From contig CANRGW010000001.1 in assembly GCA_947630205.1 (NCBI GenBank), positions 1 to 31,606 on the forward strand: a DNA stretch of 31,606 nt, read 5' to 3'. Shown here piece by piece: positions 7,791 to 15,512 of this stretch. The first letter of the stretch is position 1. Each line of letters starts with the position of its first letter. The notes below the pieces were generated by a model that saw only the letters and a list, made by a program, of their open reading frames with translations, was not told the origin of the DNA and did no database searches. This stretch comes from an uncultured Bacilli bacterium (lineage in GTDB: Bacteria > Bacillota_I > Bacilli_A > RF39 > UBA660). The position numbers and the translations under genes were made by a program.

Positions 7791-8504
7791 CTAACCTCCA
7801 AATACTTCAGCATTATCGCTCGCTTCAACTTTTACTTTCAAACTATAATATGTCTTGCTATAAACAGGCTTTTTACTAACACATGTAGAACCATCGTCTT
7901 TTCCTTCAGTTGCTGCAGAATCAGCACTAGCACAATAATCTGCATCTGATTCACTATCAGAAATCTTTACGGTATCATTTACCCACATTTGTAATTCGTA
8001 TTCATGAGTAACATTTTGACCTGGTTGAATTGTTGAAGTTGCTAATAGGAAGCCTGTTTCACTAGAACCAGCAATTGCTCCTCCATTAGTATCTTTATAT
8101 GGAGATTCAAGTGTAACTGCGGCTCCAGCTGTTGTTGTAAGATGTAAACTTATATCACCATCTGCCATTCTTGTAAAGCCTTGAGATTCTTTAGATGTAT
8201 CACCCTTAATACCATATACCTTATAAGTAACTGCACCTACAGTTGAAGGAATATTAGCCTTAACAGTAAATTTGAATTTAGAGGCGGTTGCTATAGCACT
8301 CGCAGCATCTTGTGGAAATTGATTTGATAAAGACAATGCTGACTCATTAGAATAAGTAAAATCAACTTTACCTGTTTTAATTACGTTGTTAGTAGTACCA
8401 TTTTTAGCATAACTGAAGAATGCGAAAGATACACTAAATACTGTAACTATTAATAAAACAAGACCTACAATTATAAAGACTGTTTGTTTTGAACGATTTT
8501 TCAA
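7791..8504 (-). CDS. TasA/camelysin-like secreted protein
   Basis: About 237 residues. An N-terminal membrane segment or signal peptide (about 8-31) ends at SFAFFSYAKNGTTNN, the pattern seen in SipW-processed TasA/camelysin-type proteins. The rest is a beta-rich extracellular domain with Ser/Thr/Ala-rich stretches and two cysteines (in YCASAD and STCVSK) that could form a disulphide. Bacillus TasA is a biofilm fibre subunit and camelysin a surface protein. Here the assignment rests on the N-terminal pattern, so fibre formation is only a possibility. TTG at 8504 is preferred because AGGTG lies 6 bases before it; GTG three codons upstream sits too close to the SD. No SipW peptidase gene is in the window. 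Confidence 0.65.
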   Translation of the reverse strand: MKNRSKQTVFIIVGLVLLIVTVFSVSFAFFSYAKNGTTNNVIKTGKVDFTYSNESALSLSNQFPQDAASAIATASKFKFTVKANIPSTVGAVTYKVYGIKGDTSKESQGFTRMADGDISLHLTTTAGAAVTLESPYKDTNGGAIAGSSETGFLLATSTIQPGQNVTHEYELQMWVNDTVKISDSESDADYCASADSAATEGKDDGSTCVSKKPVYSKTYYSLKVKVEASDNAEVFGG

Positions 8505-8529
8505 ATTAGTCACCTACCTTATACATAAA

Positions 8530-8558
8530 ATATTAACATATTTTTTTCTCATTGACAA
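8530..8558 (-). promoter_or_regulatory. Promoter of the TasA-like gene, -35 inside an inverted repeat
   Basis: Minus strand TTGTCA (8553-8558), 17 bases, TAATAT (8530-8535), with extended TGT. The -35 box is one arm of an inverted repeat whose other arm TGACAA (minus strand) lies at 8573-8578. The repeat could be an operator or a weak terminator of the upstream 3D gene. Confidence 0.7.
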
Positions 8559-8594
8559 CATTTTTTCAATCATTGTCATTAACTTTACATTTTT

Positions 8595-9203
8595 TTAATA
8601 TCCCCATCGTTCGATTTTGAAATTAATATTATATGATCTACCTAAATTTTGTATCTCACTTTCACTATTATAAAGTAAATCCATAGTTAAACCATGAATA
8701 TCACTTCCTCTATCCAAAACTATCCCATAAAAATCACCTGGTTCATGGGAAAAATTGGAAATTTTTACAATACTACCACAAGGAATACTCTCATCAGCCG
8801 CCAAAATACGAATTTTTCCATAAGTATTATCTTCATAATAAATATTACCATTTTGAACATTATGACTTGGATTACATCCAAGATTACCATTACATCCTAC
8901 ACAATCAGGTCCATATCCTGTTAAAGTTCCTTCAAACTCAACTAATTTATTTTCATTTTGTTCTAATTCTGAAATTGAAAAAACTCTTACTATATTTGAT
9001 AAATTACCTTGTAAAGAATTCAAATTAAGATTACTAAAAGACATTAACTTTGAAGACTCAATTGTCTTTATGTTATTAATATTACTAACCACTATATCAT
9101 TAGATGAATTACTATTTGCAACTAAAAATAGCAAAAAAATAACAAAAAACAATCCACCAAAATAGGCTAAAATACGTTTAGTTTGCTTCTTTTTCCATTT
9201 CAA
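8595..9203 (-). CDS. Secreted 3D-domain (double-psi beta-barrel) protein, YabE-like position
   Basis: A 202-residue protein with an N-terminal membrane anchor or signal (about 11-29), a linker, and a C-terminal 3D domain (about 90-185). The three conserved aspartates are D164, D168 and D175 (VLDRGSDIHGLTMDLLY). 3D domains occur in YabE/RpfB-type and MltA-type cell-wall hydrolases, so a peptidoglycan-cleaving role is likely. It lies just beyond tatD, where B. subtilis has yabE, but it lacks the DUF348 and G5 repeats. Four cysteines (101, 104, 110, 142) lie in the domain, with CVGCNGNLGC as a cluster. The start is TTG with AGAGGTGG upstream. Confidence 0.8.
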   Translation of the reverse strand: MKWKKKQTKRILAYFGGLFFVIFLLFLVANSNSSNDIVVSNINNIKTIESSKLMSFSNLNLNSLQGNLSNIVRVFSISELEQNENKLVEFEGTLTGYGPDCVGCNGNLGCNPSHNVQNGNIYYEDNTYGKIRILAADESIPCGSIVKISNFSHEPGDFYGIVLDRGSDIHGLTMDLLYNSESEIQNLGRSYNINFKIERWGY

Positions 9204-9228
9204 AGTAAACCACCTCTATTATATGATA

Positions 9229-9257
9229 ACTATATCACTTTAAAGATTTTAAGTCAA
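9229..9257 (-). promoter_or_regulatory. Promoter of the 3D-domain gene
   Basis: Minus strand TTGACT (9252-9257), 17 bases, TATAGT (9229-9234). A second TATAAT lies a few bases downstream but lacks a good -35. Confidence 0.65.
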
Positions 9258-9259
9258 AT

Positions 9260-9420
9260 CAATTAATAATCACTCCTTATTTTTTTATTTTCTTTAAAAT
9301 AATTTAAGAATATTTTAACATTAGACTTTACTTTTTTTATTTTTTATTTTTTAATTAATAATTTTCTTTTTTTAATTTTTTTAAAATAAATGTATAAATT
9401 ATTTTTAACTAAGCATAATA
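9260..9420. other. Gene-free AT-rich stretch
   Basis: Almost pure A/T with T-rich runs on the plus strand. No plausible reading frame, repeat unit or RNA motif was recognised here. Together with 9421-9538 it forms a 335-base gene-free interval. Confidence 0.6.
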
Positions 9421-9427
9421 TAAATGA

Positions 9428-9472
9428 CAAGTGATTTTGGTATTACTTGTTAAAAGCATTTACGCTTTTTTT
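9428..9472. repeat. Two adjacent hairpins, the second terminator-like
   Basis: ACAAGTGAT-TTTGGT-ATTACTTGT (9428-9450, one mismatch) is followed at once by AAAAGC-ATTTAC-GCTTTTTTT (about 9452-9472). The second has a T run on the plus strand and an A run that would serve as a T run on the minus strand. They may terminate minus-strand transcripts or belong to a small plus-strand RNA. Confidence 0.5.
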
Positions 9473-9538
9473 AAAACTCTATCAAACTATAGTTATAACA
9501 TTTAATGTTTATACTACTAGTTAGTCGATAGAGTTTTT
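9473..9538. terminator. Long imperfect hairpin directly after the AlbA_2/ATPase gene
   Basis: AAAACTCTATC ... GATAGAGTTTT encloses a second near-complementary arm pair (AACTATAGT..TATAACATT against AATGTTTATACTACTAGTT), giving a stem of about 29 bp over 66 bases. It abuts the stop codon of the minus-strand gene. The better T run is on the plus strand. It could be a terminator or a small palindromic repeat element. Confidence 0.5.
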
Positions 9539-11033
9539 TTATTTTCTATTAATAGTAATATACTTTTGATTTCTAGCATTTATACTTTTTTTATTAGTAA
9601 AATCTAATAATTTTTTATCAATTAATGGTCTAATTATATTTTCTCCAACATATCTTTTGGATAATATTCCTATATGATTTCTTATTTCTTGAGCTGTTCT
9701 AGGTTCAATACAAAAATTTAATATTTTATCTATAATATCCTGTGATACACCTAGAGTTTGTGCACCACTTTGTGCACCACTTTCTAAATTATTATATAAT
9801 GTTTGAAATTCTGTTTGATTTCTAAATATTACCTTAAAACTATCTCGTTCTTCATAAAATTCAGGTTCCGGCAAACCATACTTTTTCATTTCCCTTTTCA
9901 TCGTTGGAATACCTGAATGTCTATTTTCAATTACTGAGCCTTTTTCCTCTAAAATTCTAACAAGAGTAGGATTTCTCGCTTCCATTGTTGTTGCTGTTCC
10001 AAGTTTTTCTAATTTATTAGTTCCATATAATGTTCCAGGATTTATAACCTCAATTCTATCATCATACATATTAACAGAAATATAAGCGTTTTCTGTTTGA
10101 GTTGAATAATCTCTATGAATTAAAGCGTTAGCAACGGCCTCTCTTAATGCTTCTAAAGGATATTCTGTTCTATTTATTCTATTTCCGTTTGCATCAATTA
10201 TTATGCTTGTTTTCATATTTCGCCTTAAAAAATTCATAGTTTCATTAAGCATTTCTTCAATTGTTCCTTCTACCCTTTTATTATCTATAAATCGTTCTCC
10301 TAATAATCCAGTATCTCCTAATTCTTTACCAGGAACAACTACACAAGCAACAAAGAGTTGAGGATAATCTCCAAATATCATGGTTCCAGCAAGTGTTGGA
10401 TAAGTATATTCATTATTTTTATCTATTATTCCACACAACTTTAAACATTTATCAAATTTATTTTTAGAAAAATGAGGTTTATTACTTTTTACTTTTTCAA
10501 TATATGTTATTAATTCCTCTTTATTTAAATCTTCAATGGTCGCTCTTTTAGTTGGTCTTGTATCTTCAAATATATGATCTTTATAACTTTGTAAAGCATA
10601 CAACTCGTAATCTGTCATAAGATCATCTCGATCACCAATTCTTATATAAGATCCATTTTTAATACCTTTAGGTTTATAAATAACATGGTTTTTTATTTTG
10701 GGAAATTTCTTCTATTTTAACTGCTAAAATTTCTTTACCATCTAAATTTAATGGCAAAATTTCAGGACGTATCGCTGGTTCTAGTGAGTCACTACATAAA
10801 TCTGTTATTTGTTGTTGAATATTATTTAAATTATACACACCTTCAATTTCAAAATCTTTTTGTTCATTTATACCAAAGATAATTAAACCACCATGTGTAT
10901 TTGAAAAACTAGAAAAAGTATCATAACATTTTTTAGGAAAACCTAAAGATGCAGATTTAACTTCTATTCTATCCGTTTCCGTTTTATATTTTCTTAAATA
11001 TTCTATTGCTTTTAATACTTCTGATTTATCCAT
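9539..11033 (-). pseudogene. AlbA_2/Schlafen-type ATP-binding regulator split by a frameshift
   Basis: Two consecutive frames make one protein of about 497 residues. The first (11033 to 10674, 119 residues) is the AlbA_2 domain: RIEVKSASLGFPKKC, then GGLIIFGI. The second (from about 10680 to 9539) continues with YKPKGIKNGSYIRIGDRDDL, a HATPase-like RecG-related domain (LREAVANALIHRDYS, then DDRIEVINPG), and a C-terminal winged helix. The break is the reading KKPCY then TTATAA; removing one T near 10678-10681 restores the join. Such proteins are commonly accessory HTH regulators. AGGAGATGG precedes the ATG. A TATAAT lies upstream without a clear -35. Loss of function is likely unless the extra T is an assembly error or a +1 shift occurs. 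Confidence 0.85.
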
Positions 11034-11091
11034 AAAACCATCTCCTAATAATCATTATACTATAAATTTAATATTAATTTGTCGTTATTTG

Positions 11092-11122
11092 AAAAAAACA
11101 GACTAATCAATTTAGCCTGTTA
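11092..11122 (-). terminator. Terminator after tatD
   Basis: Minus strand AACAGGCTAA-ATTG-ATTAGTCTGTT followed by TTTTT, with one mismatch. The tatD TGA stop lies in the loop. Confidence 0.8.
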
Positions 11123-11861
11123 TACATTCTTAAAACATTATCAGTAGTTACTCGCGTTGCTTCTTCTCTTGATATATTTTTTATAGCACATAAATTATCA
11201 CAAATAATACTTACATTTTTAGGTTCATTTACTTCTTTTCTAATTGGTTCAGGTGTTAAATAAGGACTATCAGTTTCAAAAACAATACTTGTAAGAGGAA
11301 TACTTTTTAAAGTTTCTTTTAAATTAGTATTTTTGTATGTCGAAACGCCACCTATTCCAAGTAAATAACCTAAATCAATATACAATAAAGCTGTCTCTTT
11401 AGAACCACTAAAACAATGAATTGTTCCTTTTAACTTATATTCTTTTAAAATATTATAAGTATCATTAAAAGCATCTCTTGTATGAATTACAACCGGAAGA
11501 TTTAATTTAGTTGCTAAATCTAATTGAGCCTTAAAAATTCTTTTTTGCTCTTCTTTATTTTCTTTATTATGATAATAATTTCACCTATTCCTATAATTTT
11601 TTTGTTTTCAAGTAACAATTTTTCTAAATAAGAAATTGTATCATCATGAAAATCTTTTATCTCGTCAGGATGAATTCCTATTGTTAAATATATTCCTGGA
11701 TAACGATTAATAATTTCTATTCCCTCTTTAATACCTTTTAAATCACAACCAGAAATAATAAAATTCTGAACATTATTTTTCCTTGCTCTTTCTAGTATTA
11801 AAGCAATATCATCATTTAAATCCAAATGAAAATGCGTATCCGTTAAACTTTCTTTATTCAT
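11107..11861 (-). pseudogene. tatD: TatD-family metal-dependent hydrolase (3'-5' DNase), broken by a 10-base deletion
   Basis: The N-terminal half (from 11861) has DTHFHLD (metal ligands) and TIGIHPDE, then GIGE at about 11580. The family continues GEIGLDYY, but here GGTGAAAT runs straight into TATTATCATAAT. The sequence expected for I-G-L-D between them is short by 10 bases, so the upstream frame reads IIIIIKK and stops at 11520. In the -1 frame the protein resumes as YYHNKENKEEQKR, through VVIHTRD, GTIHCFSGS, IVFETDSPYL and NEP, to TGA at 11107. Both halves are otherwise intact. The gene overlaps the metG end by a few bases, matching metS-yabD order in Bacillus. The motif that is usually RGKRNEP reads RKEVNEP, possibly early decay. 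Confidence 0.9.
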
Positions 11862-13389
11862 CTTTTTTCTCAATTCTCATAAAAATTGGTTTAAAATCGT
11901 TAATATGAATATTTTCTTCTAATAAGCCAAATTTTTCAAGGTCTGAATAGGATGTCTCTTTTGTATTCAACTCTCTTAATATTTCTTTAGAAGTATCAGG
12001 TAAGAAAGCCTCTAGTAAAACAGCACCTATACGAATTGCTTCTAATAAATTATATAAAACTGTTTTTAGTTTATCTTTATTTTCTTCTTTAGCAAGTAAC
12101 CAAGGGGTTGTTTCATCAATATATTTATTACATCTTCGAAAAATATCAAAAATAGCATCAAGGGCTTCTGGTATTTCTAATTTATCCATGTAATCTTTTA
12201 CTTTCTTTTTAGTTCCAACAACTAAATTAATTAAATCATCATCAAATTCTGTTTTAACATCTGATTTTAAAATTATACCATCAAAATATTTGGTTAACAT
12301 TGACAATGTTCTATTTACTAAATTACCAACGGTATTGGCTAAATCTGTATTATAACGCGTAACTAATAATTCTTCACTAAAATTACCATCCGAACCAAAA
12401 GGAACTTCTCTTAATAAATAATAACGAATGGCATCAACTCCATATAATTTAACATATTCTCGTGGATCACGATAGTTACCTAAACTTTTAGATATCTTTC
12501 CACCATTAATAATTAACCAACCATGTCCAAATACTTGCTTTGGAAGTGGTAAATCTAAAGCCATCAATAAACAAGGCCAAATAATCGTATGAAAACGAAC
12601 GATTTCCTTACCTACTATATGTAAATCAGCGGGCCAATACTTTTTAAACAAACTATCATCTTCTGTTAAATAACCTAAAGCACTTATATAATTTGATAAA
12701 GCATCAATCCAAACATATATAACATGTTTATTATCAAAAGTAACTGGTATTCCCCAAGTAAAAGTAGTTCTAGATACACATAAATCTTCAAGTCCTGGCT
12801 TAATAAAATTATTTAACATTTCATTTTTTCTTGATACAGGTTGAATAAATTCTGGATGACTTTCAATGTAATCAACTAACCTATCTTGATATTTGCTTAA
12901 TCTAAAGAAATAGGCTTCTTCGGATACTTCACTTACTTCTCTTCCACAATCAGGACATTTACCATCTACCAATTGCGTTTCCGTCCAAAAAGACTCACAC
13001 GGAGTACAATAAAGGCCCTTATATTCTCCTTTGTAAATATCACCTTGGTCATATAACTTTTTAAATATTTTTTGAACAATTGCAACATGATAATCATCCG
13101 TAGTTCTTATAAATTTATCATAATTAATATTTAAAGTTTTCCACAAATCCTTTGCATCAGCAATAATTTTATCCACATATTCTTGTGGAGAAACTCCTGC
13201 TTCAGTTGCTTTCTTTTGAATTTTTAAACCGTGTTCATCACTTCCAGTTAAAAAATAAACATCATAACCATTTTGTTTTTTAAATCTTGCTAAACAATCA
13301 GCCGATACCGTTGTATAACAATGCCCAATATGAAAATTAGCTGATGGATAATAAATAGGCGTTGTTATATAATATTTTTTCTTTTCCAT
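11854..13389 (-). CDS. metG: Methionyl-tRNA synthetase, short form
   Basis: Class I synthetase of 511 residues that charges tRNA-Met. Signature FHIGH (19-23) and KISKS (298-302, the KMSKS loop) are present. A zinc knuckle has Cys 128, 131, 145 and 148. WID and the anticodon-binding helices follow. It stops after the anticodon domain and lacks the C-terminal tRNA-binding (EMAP-like) domain of the 664-residue B. subtilis enzyme, so it may act without dimerisation through that domain. SD TAGGAGAT sits before ATG. Expression is expected to be controlled by the T-box leader upstream, which responds to uncharged tRNA-Met. tatD overlaps its 3' end. Confidence 0.97.
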   Translation of the reverse strand: MEKKKYYITTPIYYPSANFHIGHCYTTVSADCLARFKKQNGYDVYFLTGSDEHGLKIQKKATEAGVSPQEYVDKIIADAKDLWKTLNINYDKFIRTTDDYHVAIVQKIFKKLYDQGDIYKGEYKGLYCTPCESFWTETQLVDGKCPDCGREVSEVSEEAYFFRLSKYQDRLVDYIESHPEFIQPVSRKNEMLNNFIKPGLEDLCVSRTTFTWGIPVTFDNKHVIYVWIDALSNYISALGYLTEDDSLFKKYWPADLHIVGKEIVRFHTIIWPCLLMALDLPLPKQVFGHGWLIINGGKISKSLGNYRDPREYVKLYGVDAIRYYLLREVPFGSDGNFSEELLVTRYNTDLANTVGNLVNRTLSMLTKYFDGIILKSDVKTEFDDDLINLVVGTKKKVKDYMDKLEIPEALDAIFDIFRRCNKYIDETTPWLLAKEENKDKLKTVLYNLLEAIRIGAVLLEAFLPDTSKEILRELNTKETSYSDLEKFGLLEENIHINDFKPIFMRIEKKDE

Positions 13390-13411
13390 AATTATCTCCT
13401 ATCCTTTTATT

Positions 13412-13453
13412 TTATTTTTCTAAATTAAAGAAAATACACATTCGTTTCTTCAT
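13412..13453 (-). CDS. Possible 13-codon leader ORF between T-box and metG
   Basis: Immediately after the T-box terminator, a full SD AGGAGG (13458-13463) is followed after 4 bases by ATG and a frame reading MKKRMCIFFNLEK then TAA. The metG SD lies 12-19 bases further on. The SD quality is better than that of metG. It may be a real small peptide, a translation-coupling device, or chance. Only sequence supports it. Confidence 0.35.
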   Translation of the reverse strand: MKKRMCIFFNLEK

Positions 13454-13463
13454 ATTTCCTCCT

Positions 13464-13660
13464 AAAAAAAGATTTTCATCCAAAGGACGAAAATCTCGTG
13501 GTACCACCTTATTTCACATATTACTATGTCTTATTACTTTTAACGCAAGTATACGTGTTGCCAAGCTCCAAAACCATCTTCAATTCAAAGTTATTGTTTT
13601 TTGCACCACCCAAAACATCTCTAAAAAAACTTTTAAATTTACTCATTTCTTCTTTGCTTT
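13464..13660 (-). promoter_or_regulatory. T-box leader (tRNA-Met sensing) of metG
   Basis: The minus strand carries the T-box antiterminator core AAGGTGGTACCACG (T-box bulge at 13497-13506), followed by an intrinsic terminator: AGATTTTCGTCC, TTT, GGATGAAAATCT and a T run (13464-13496). Upstream, an AGAGA bulge, an apical GGGTGGTGC element, and GAAG-ATG-GTTTTGGAGC resemble Stem I with an ATG specifier at 13575-13577. This matches the methionine identity of the downstream gene. Uncharged tRNA-Met would pair with the TGG sequence and prevent termination. Confidence 0.93.
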
Positions 13661-13666
13661 TTAAGT

Positions 13667-13695
13667 ATTCTAACATAAAATAAAATTCTATTCAA
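13667..13695 (-). promoter_or_regulatory. Promoter of the metG T-box unit
   Basis: Minus strand TTGAAT (13690-13695), 17 bases, TAGAAT (13667-13672), with extended TGT. The -35 overlaps the spoVT stop codon. Confidence 0.75.
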
Positions 13696-14212
13696 GATAT
13701 TTATCTAAAAAAGAATTAACAAGTTCAAGTATTTTTAAATCATTATTTTCTAAATTATTATCAGTAATTAAAATTAATAATCCTACAATATCACCATTTT
13801 TTATAACTGTTTTTATAGCATAAGAAACTTTTTTATCAGGAAGTTCACTATTAAGTGATAAATTAACAGGAATATTTTCAAATACTTCTTTTCTTTCATC
13901 TAAAATATTATTTAAATAAGGACTTAATTCTAAACCTTTATATTCTTGATAATCTTTTGAAGTTAAAACAATAGCATTTAAATTAGTTAACAAAACATTT
14001 TTTCCATAAACTTTAGAAATTGCATCAATTAAATTAGTTAAAGAAATATCATAATCATTTATTTCTGAATAACGATTTAAAATAATACTATCATCAGATA
14101 TATTTATTTCTACTTGTTCATTTTCTTTTATCTTTAAAACCTTTCTTATTTCTTTTGGAATAACTATTCTTCCTAAACTATCAACTCGTCTAACCATACC
14201 AGTTGTTTTCAT
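13688..14212 (-). CDS. spoVT: Stage V sporulation regulator SpoVT (AbrB family)
   Basis: A 174-residue DNA-binding protein with an AbrB-type swapped-hairpin domain at about 4-50 (GMVRRVDSLGRIVIPKEIRKVL). A GAF-like C-terminal domain runs from about 55 to 172. The two-domain length distinguishes SpoVT (about 178 residues) from AbrB (about 96). In Bacillus it tunes forespore sigma-G genes. It is in the general region of pth-mfd-spoVT synteny, though two hypothetical genes and DUF368 intervene. The position directly before metG is where B. subtilis has abrB, so it could have replaced it. SD GGGTGAT is upstream of the ATG. Confidence 0.93.
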   Translation of the reverse strand: MKTTGMVRRVDSLGRIVIPKEIRKVLKIKENEQVEINISDDSIILNRYSEINDYDISLTNLIDAISKVYGKNVLLTNLNAIVLTSKDYQEYKGLELSPYLNNILDERKEVFENIPVNLSLNSELPDKKVSYAIKTVIKNGDIVGLLILITDNNLENNDLKILELVNSFLDKYLE

Positions 14213-14239
14213 TTAATCACCCAATTTTATTATTGGTTA

Positions 14240-14267
14240 ATTTTAGAAAAATATACTTAAGTTACAA
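14240..14267 (-). promoter_or_regulatory. Probable promoter of spoVT
   Basis: Minus strand TTGTAA (14262-14267), 16 bases, TAAAAT (14240-14245). Confidence 0.5.
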
Positions 14268-14281
14268 GTCTTATTTTATCT

Positions 14282-14312
14282 TAAAGTTTATTTTTAACTA
14301 AACTTTTTTTAT
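14282..14312. terminator. Hairpin upstream of spoVT
   Basis: AAAGTTTA-TTTTTAAC-TAAACTTT followed by T residues on the plus strand. On the minus strand no T run follows. It lies in the gap after the coiled-coil gene; which strand it serves is unclear. Confidence 0.4.
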
Positions 14313-14388
14313 CTTGATTTTCTTTATTTTAAAAATTATAAATTTCTATAACTATTCTTTTATTTTATCAAATTATATTTATTTTATA

Positions 14389-14982
14389 TTAATTTATTCC
14401 TACTGTATTTTTATTTAATTCTAAATACTTTAAATATGTTTCTTTAAATGTATTAATAAGTATTATATCTCGACCTTTTATTATTTCTAAAACTTTATTA
14501 TTTAAATTTAAAAGAAAGATATTTTTTAAATATTTTTTTAATCTATCTATTTTAAAATTAGTATCTAAATACTTTTGTAAATTATTTTCTAATTTAATTA
14601 TTATTTCTTTAGAAGAAGTTTCCAATTCACTTTTTAACTTTTGGTAATTACTATCTAAATTCTTTCTTGTTAATTCTAAATCATCTTCTATAACTAAATT
14701 ATTTTGTAAAAAAGATTTTTTATCATCCAAAAGTTTCATTAAAATTTCTCGATAATCATTCATAAAAACTTTAATATCTTCTTCCATTTCTTTTTTATCA
14801 CGAAAACTTTCAGCAATATCAATTACTTTAAGAGTTAATTCATGAGATAAAGTTGTTAATAAATTATCAATTGCTAAAACAAGAACTTCCAAATTATTAT
14901 CAACATCAAGATTTAGTTTATTAAGATAAATTTCTTTATTTTTAACTTCCAACTGCTTCTTAATATCGTCTTTTTCGTTCAT
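14389..14982 (-). CDS. Hypothetical coiled-coil protein
   Basis: A 197-residue protein, predicted almost wholly alpha-helical and rich in Lys, Glu, Asp, Leu and Asn. Heptad-like stretches lie at about 1-20 and 95-150. It has no signal peptide, membrane helix or recognisable catalytic motif. The family is unknown to me. SD AGAAAGGAT precedes the ATG. It is divergently transcribed from the plus-strand coiled-coil gene at 15083, and their -35 boxes overlap. Shared location and similar character suggest a functional link; that is inference. Confidence 0.7.
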   Translation of the reverse strand: MNEKDDIKKQLEVKNKEIYLNKLNLDVDNNLEVLVLAIDNLLTTLSHELTLKVIDIAESFRDKKEMEEDIKVFMNDYREILMKLLDDKKSFLQNNLVIEDDLELTRKNLDSNYQKLKSELETSSKEIIIKLENNLQKYLDTNFKIDRLKKYLKNIFLLNLNNKVLEIIKGRDIILINTFKETYLKYLELNKNTVGIN

Positions 14983-15013
14983 ATATATCCTTTCTATACT
15001 TTCTTACATTAAT

Positions 15014-15042
15014 AGAATATCAATTTTACATATATTTGTCAA
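15014..15042 (-). promoter_or_regulatory. Promoter of the minus-strand coiled-coil gene
   Basis: Minus strand TTGACA (15037-15042), 17 bases, TATTCT (15014-15019). Its -35 overlaps the plus-strand -35 at 15036-15041. Confidence 0.75.
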
Positions 15043-15064
15043 ATTGCTAGTTTTATGTTATATT
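15036..15064 (+). promoter_or_regulatory. Promoter of the plus-strand coiled-coil gene
   Basis: TTGTCA (15036-15041), 17 bases, TATATT (15059-15064) with extended TGT. Transcription would start near 15071, only about 12 bases before the ATG, so the leader is little more than the SD. Confidence 0.75.
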
Positions 15065-15082
15065 CTTAAAAGAGGTATTTTT

Positions 15083-15487
15083 ATGGAATTATTAGATTTA
15101 ATTAATGATTATATTAATACAGTTCTTGAACCAGAAAGTTTTACTTCCTTTAAAGAATTATTAAAGGAGAAACAAGGTAATTATCACGCTTTTGTTGCTA
15201 GTTTAGATATAGAAACAATTCAAAAAGAAATAACTAATATAGAAAATGAAAAAAGTATTTTAGAACAAGAATTAAAGAAATTAGAAAATCGTATTAAAAT
15301 AAGTGAAAAAAGAGGTTTAGAAGAACTTAGTAAAAGGAATTATTTAGAGGCTTTTGGTTATAGAGATATCGAAGGAAAAGCCTATAATAAGATTTTAAAA
15401 TTAAAACAAATTATTTTTTTGTATAATTCTTTTTTAAATGACTTAAATAACAGAAAAGAAAAAGGACTAGATAGTCCTAAGATATAG
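15083..15487 (+). CDS. Hypothetical coiled-coil protein, the only plus-strand gene
   Basis: 134 residues, highly charged and helical. The central part (about 45-85, IENEKSILEQELKKLENRI) is a strong coiled coil, followed by LEAFGYRDIEGKAYNKILKLKQII. No signal or membrane segment. The family is unknown to me. The ATG at 15083 is chosen because AGAGG lies 7 bases before it and the promoter's predicted start leaves no room for the in-frame ATG at 15044, which lies within the promoter itself. It is the only clear gene opposing the direction of its neighbours. Confidence 0.75.
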   Translation: MELLDLINDYINTVLEPESFTSFKELLKEKQGNYHAFVASLDIETIQKEITNIENEKSILEQELKKLENRIKISEKRGLEELSKRNYLEAFGYRDIEGKAYNKILKLKQIIFLYNSFLNDLNNRKEKGLDSPKI

Positions 15488-15512
15488 AGATTTTTTATCT
15501 CTTTTATTTTTC
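15465..15512. terminator. Bidirectional terminator between convergent genes
   Basis: AGGACTA-GA-TAGTCCT lies in the end of the plus-strand gene, and AGAGAT-TTTT-ATCTCT with a T-rich tail follows its stop. The DUF368 gene converges from the other side and ends inside the same zone. Confidence 0.65.

Noticed and set aside
8694..8924. Plus-strand frame opposite the 3D-domain gene
   Set aside because: Isoleucine/threonine-rich translation of antisense DNA with no start signal.
7079..9203. 3D protein, TasA-like protein and WXG100 pair as one surface secretion system
   Set aside because: Each unit has its own promoter, and no SipW, EssC or other shared machinery is present, so a joint system is not supported.
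13498..13683. Plus-strand frame across the metG leader
   Set aside because: It is antisense to the T-box structure and has no start signal.
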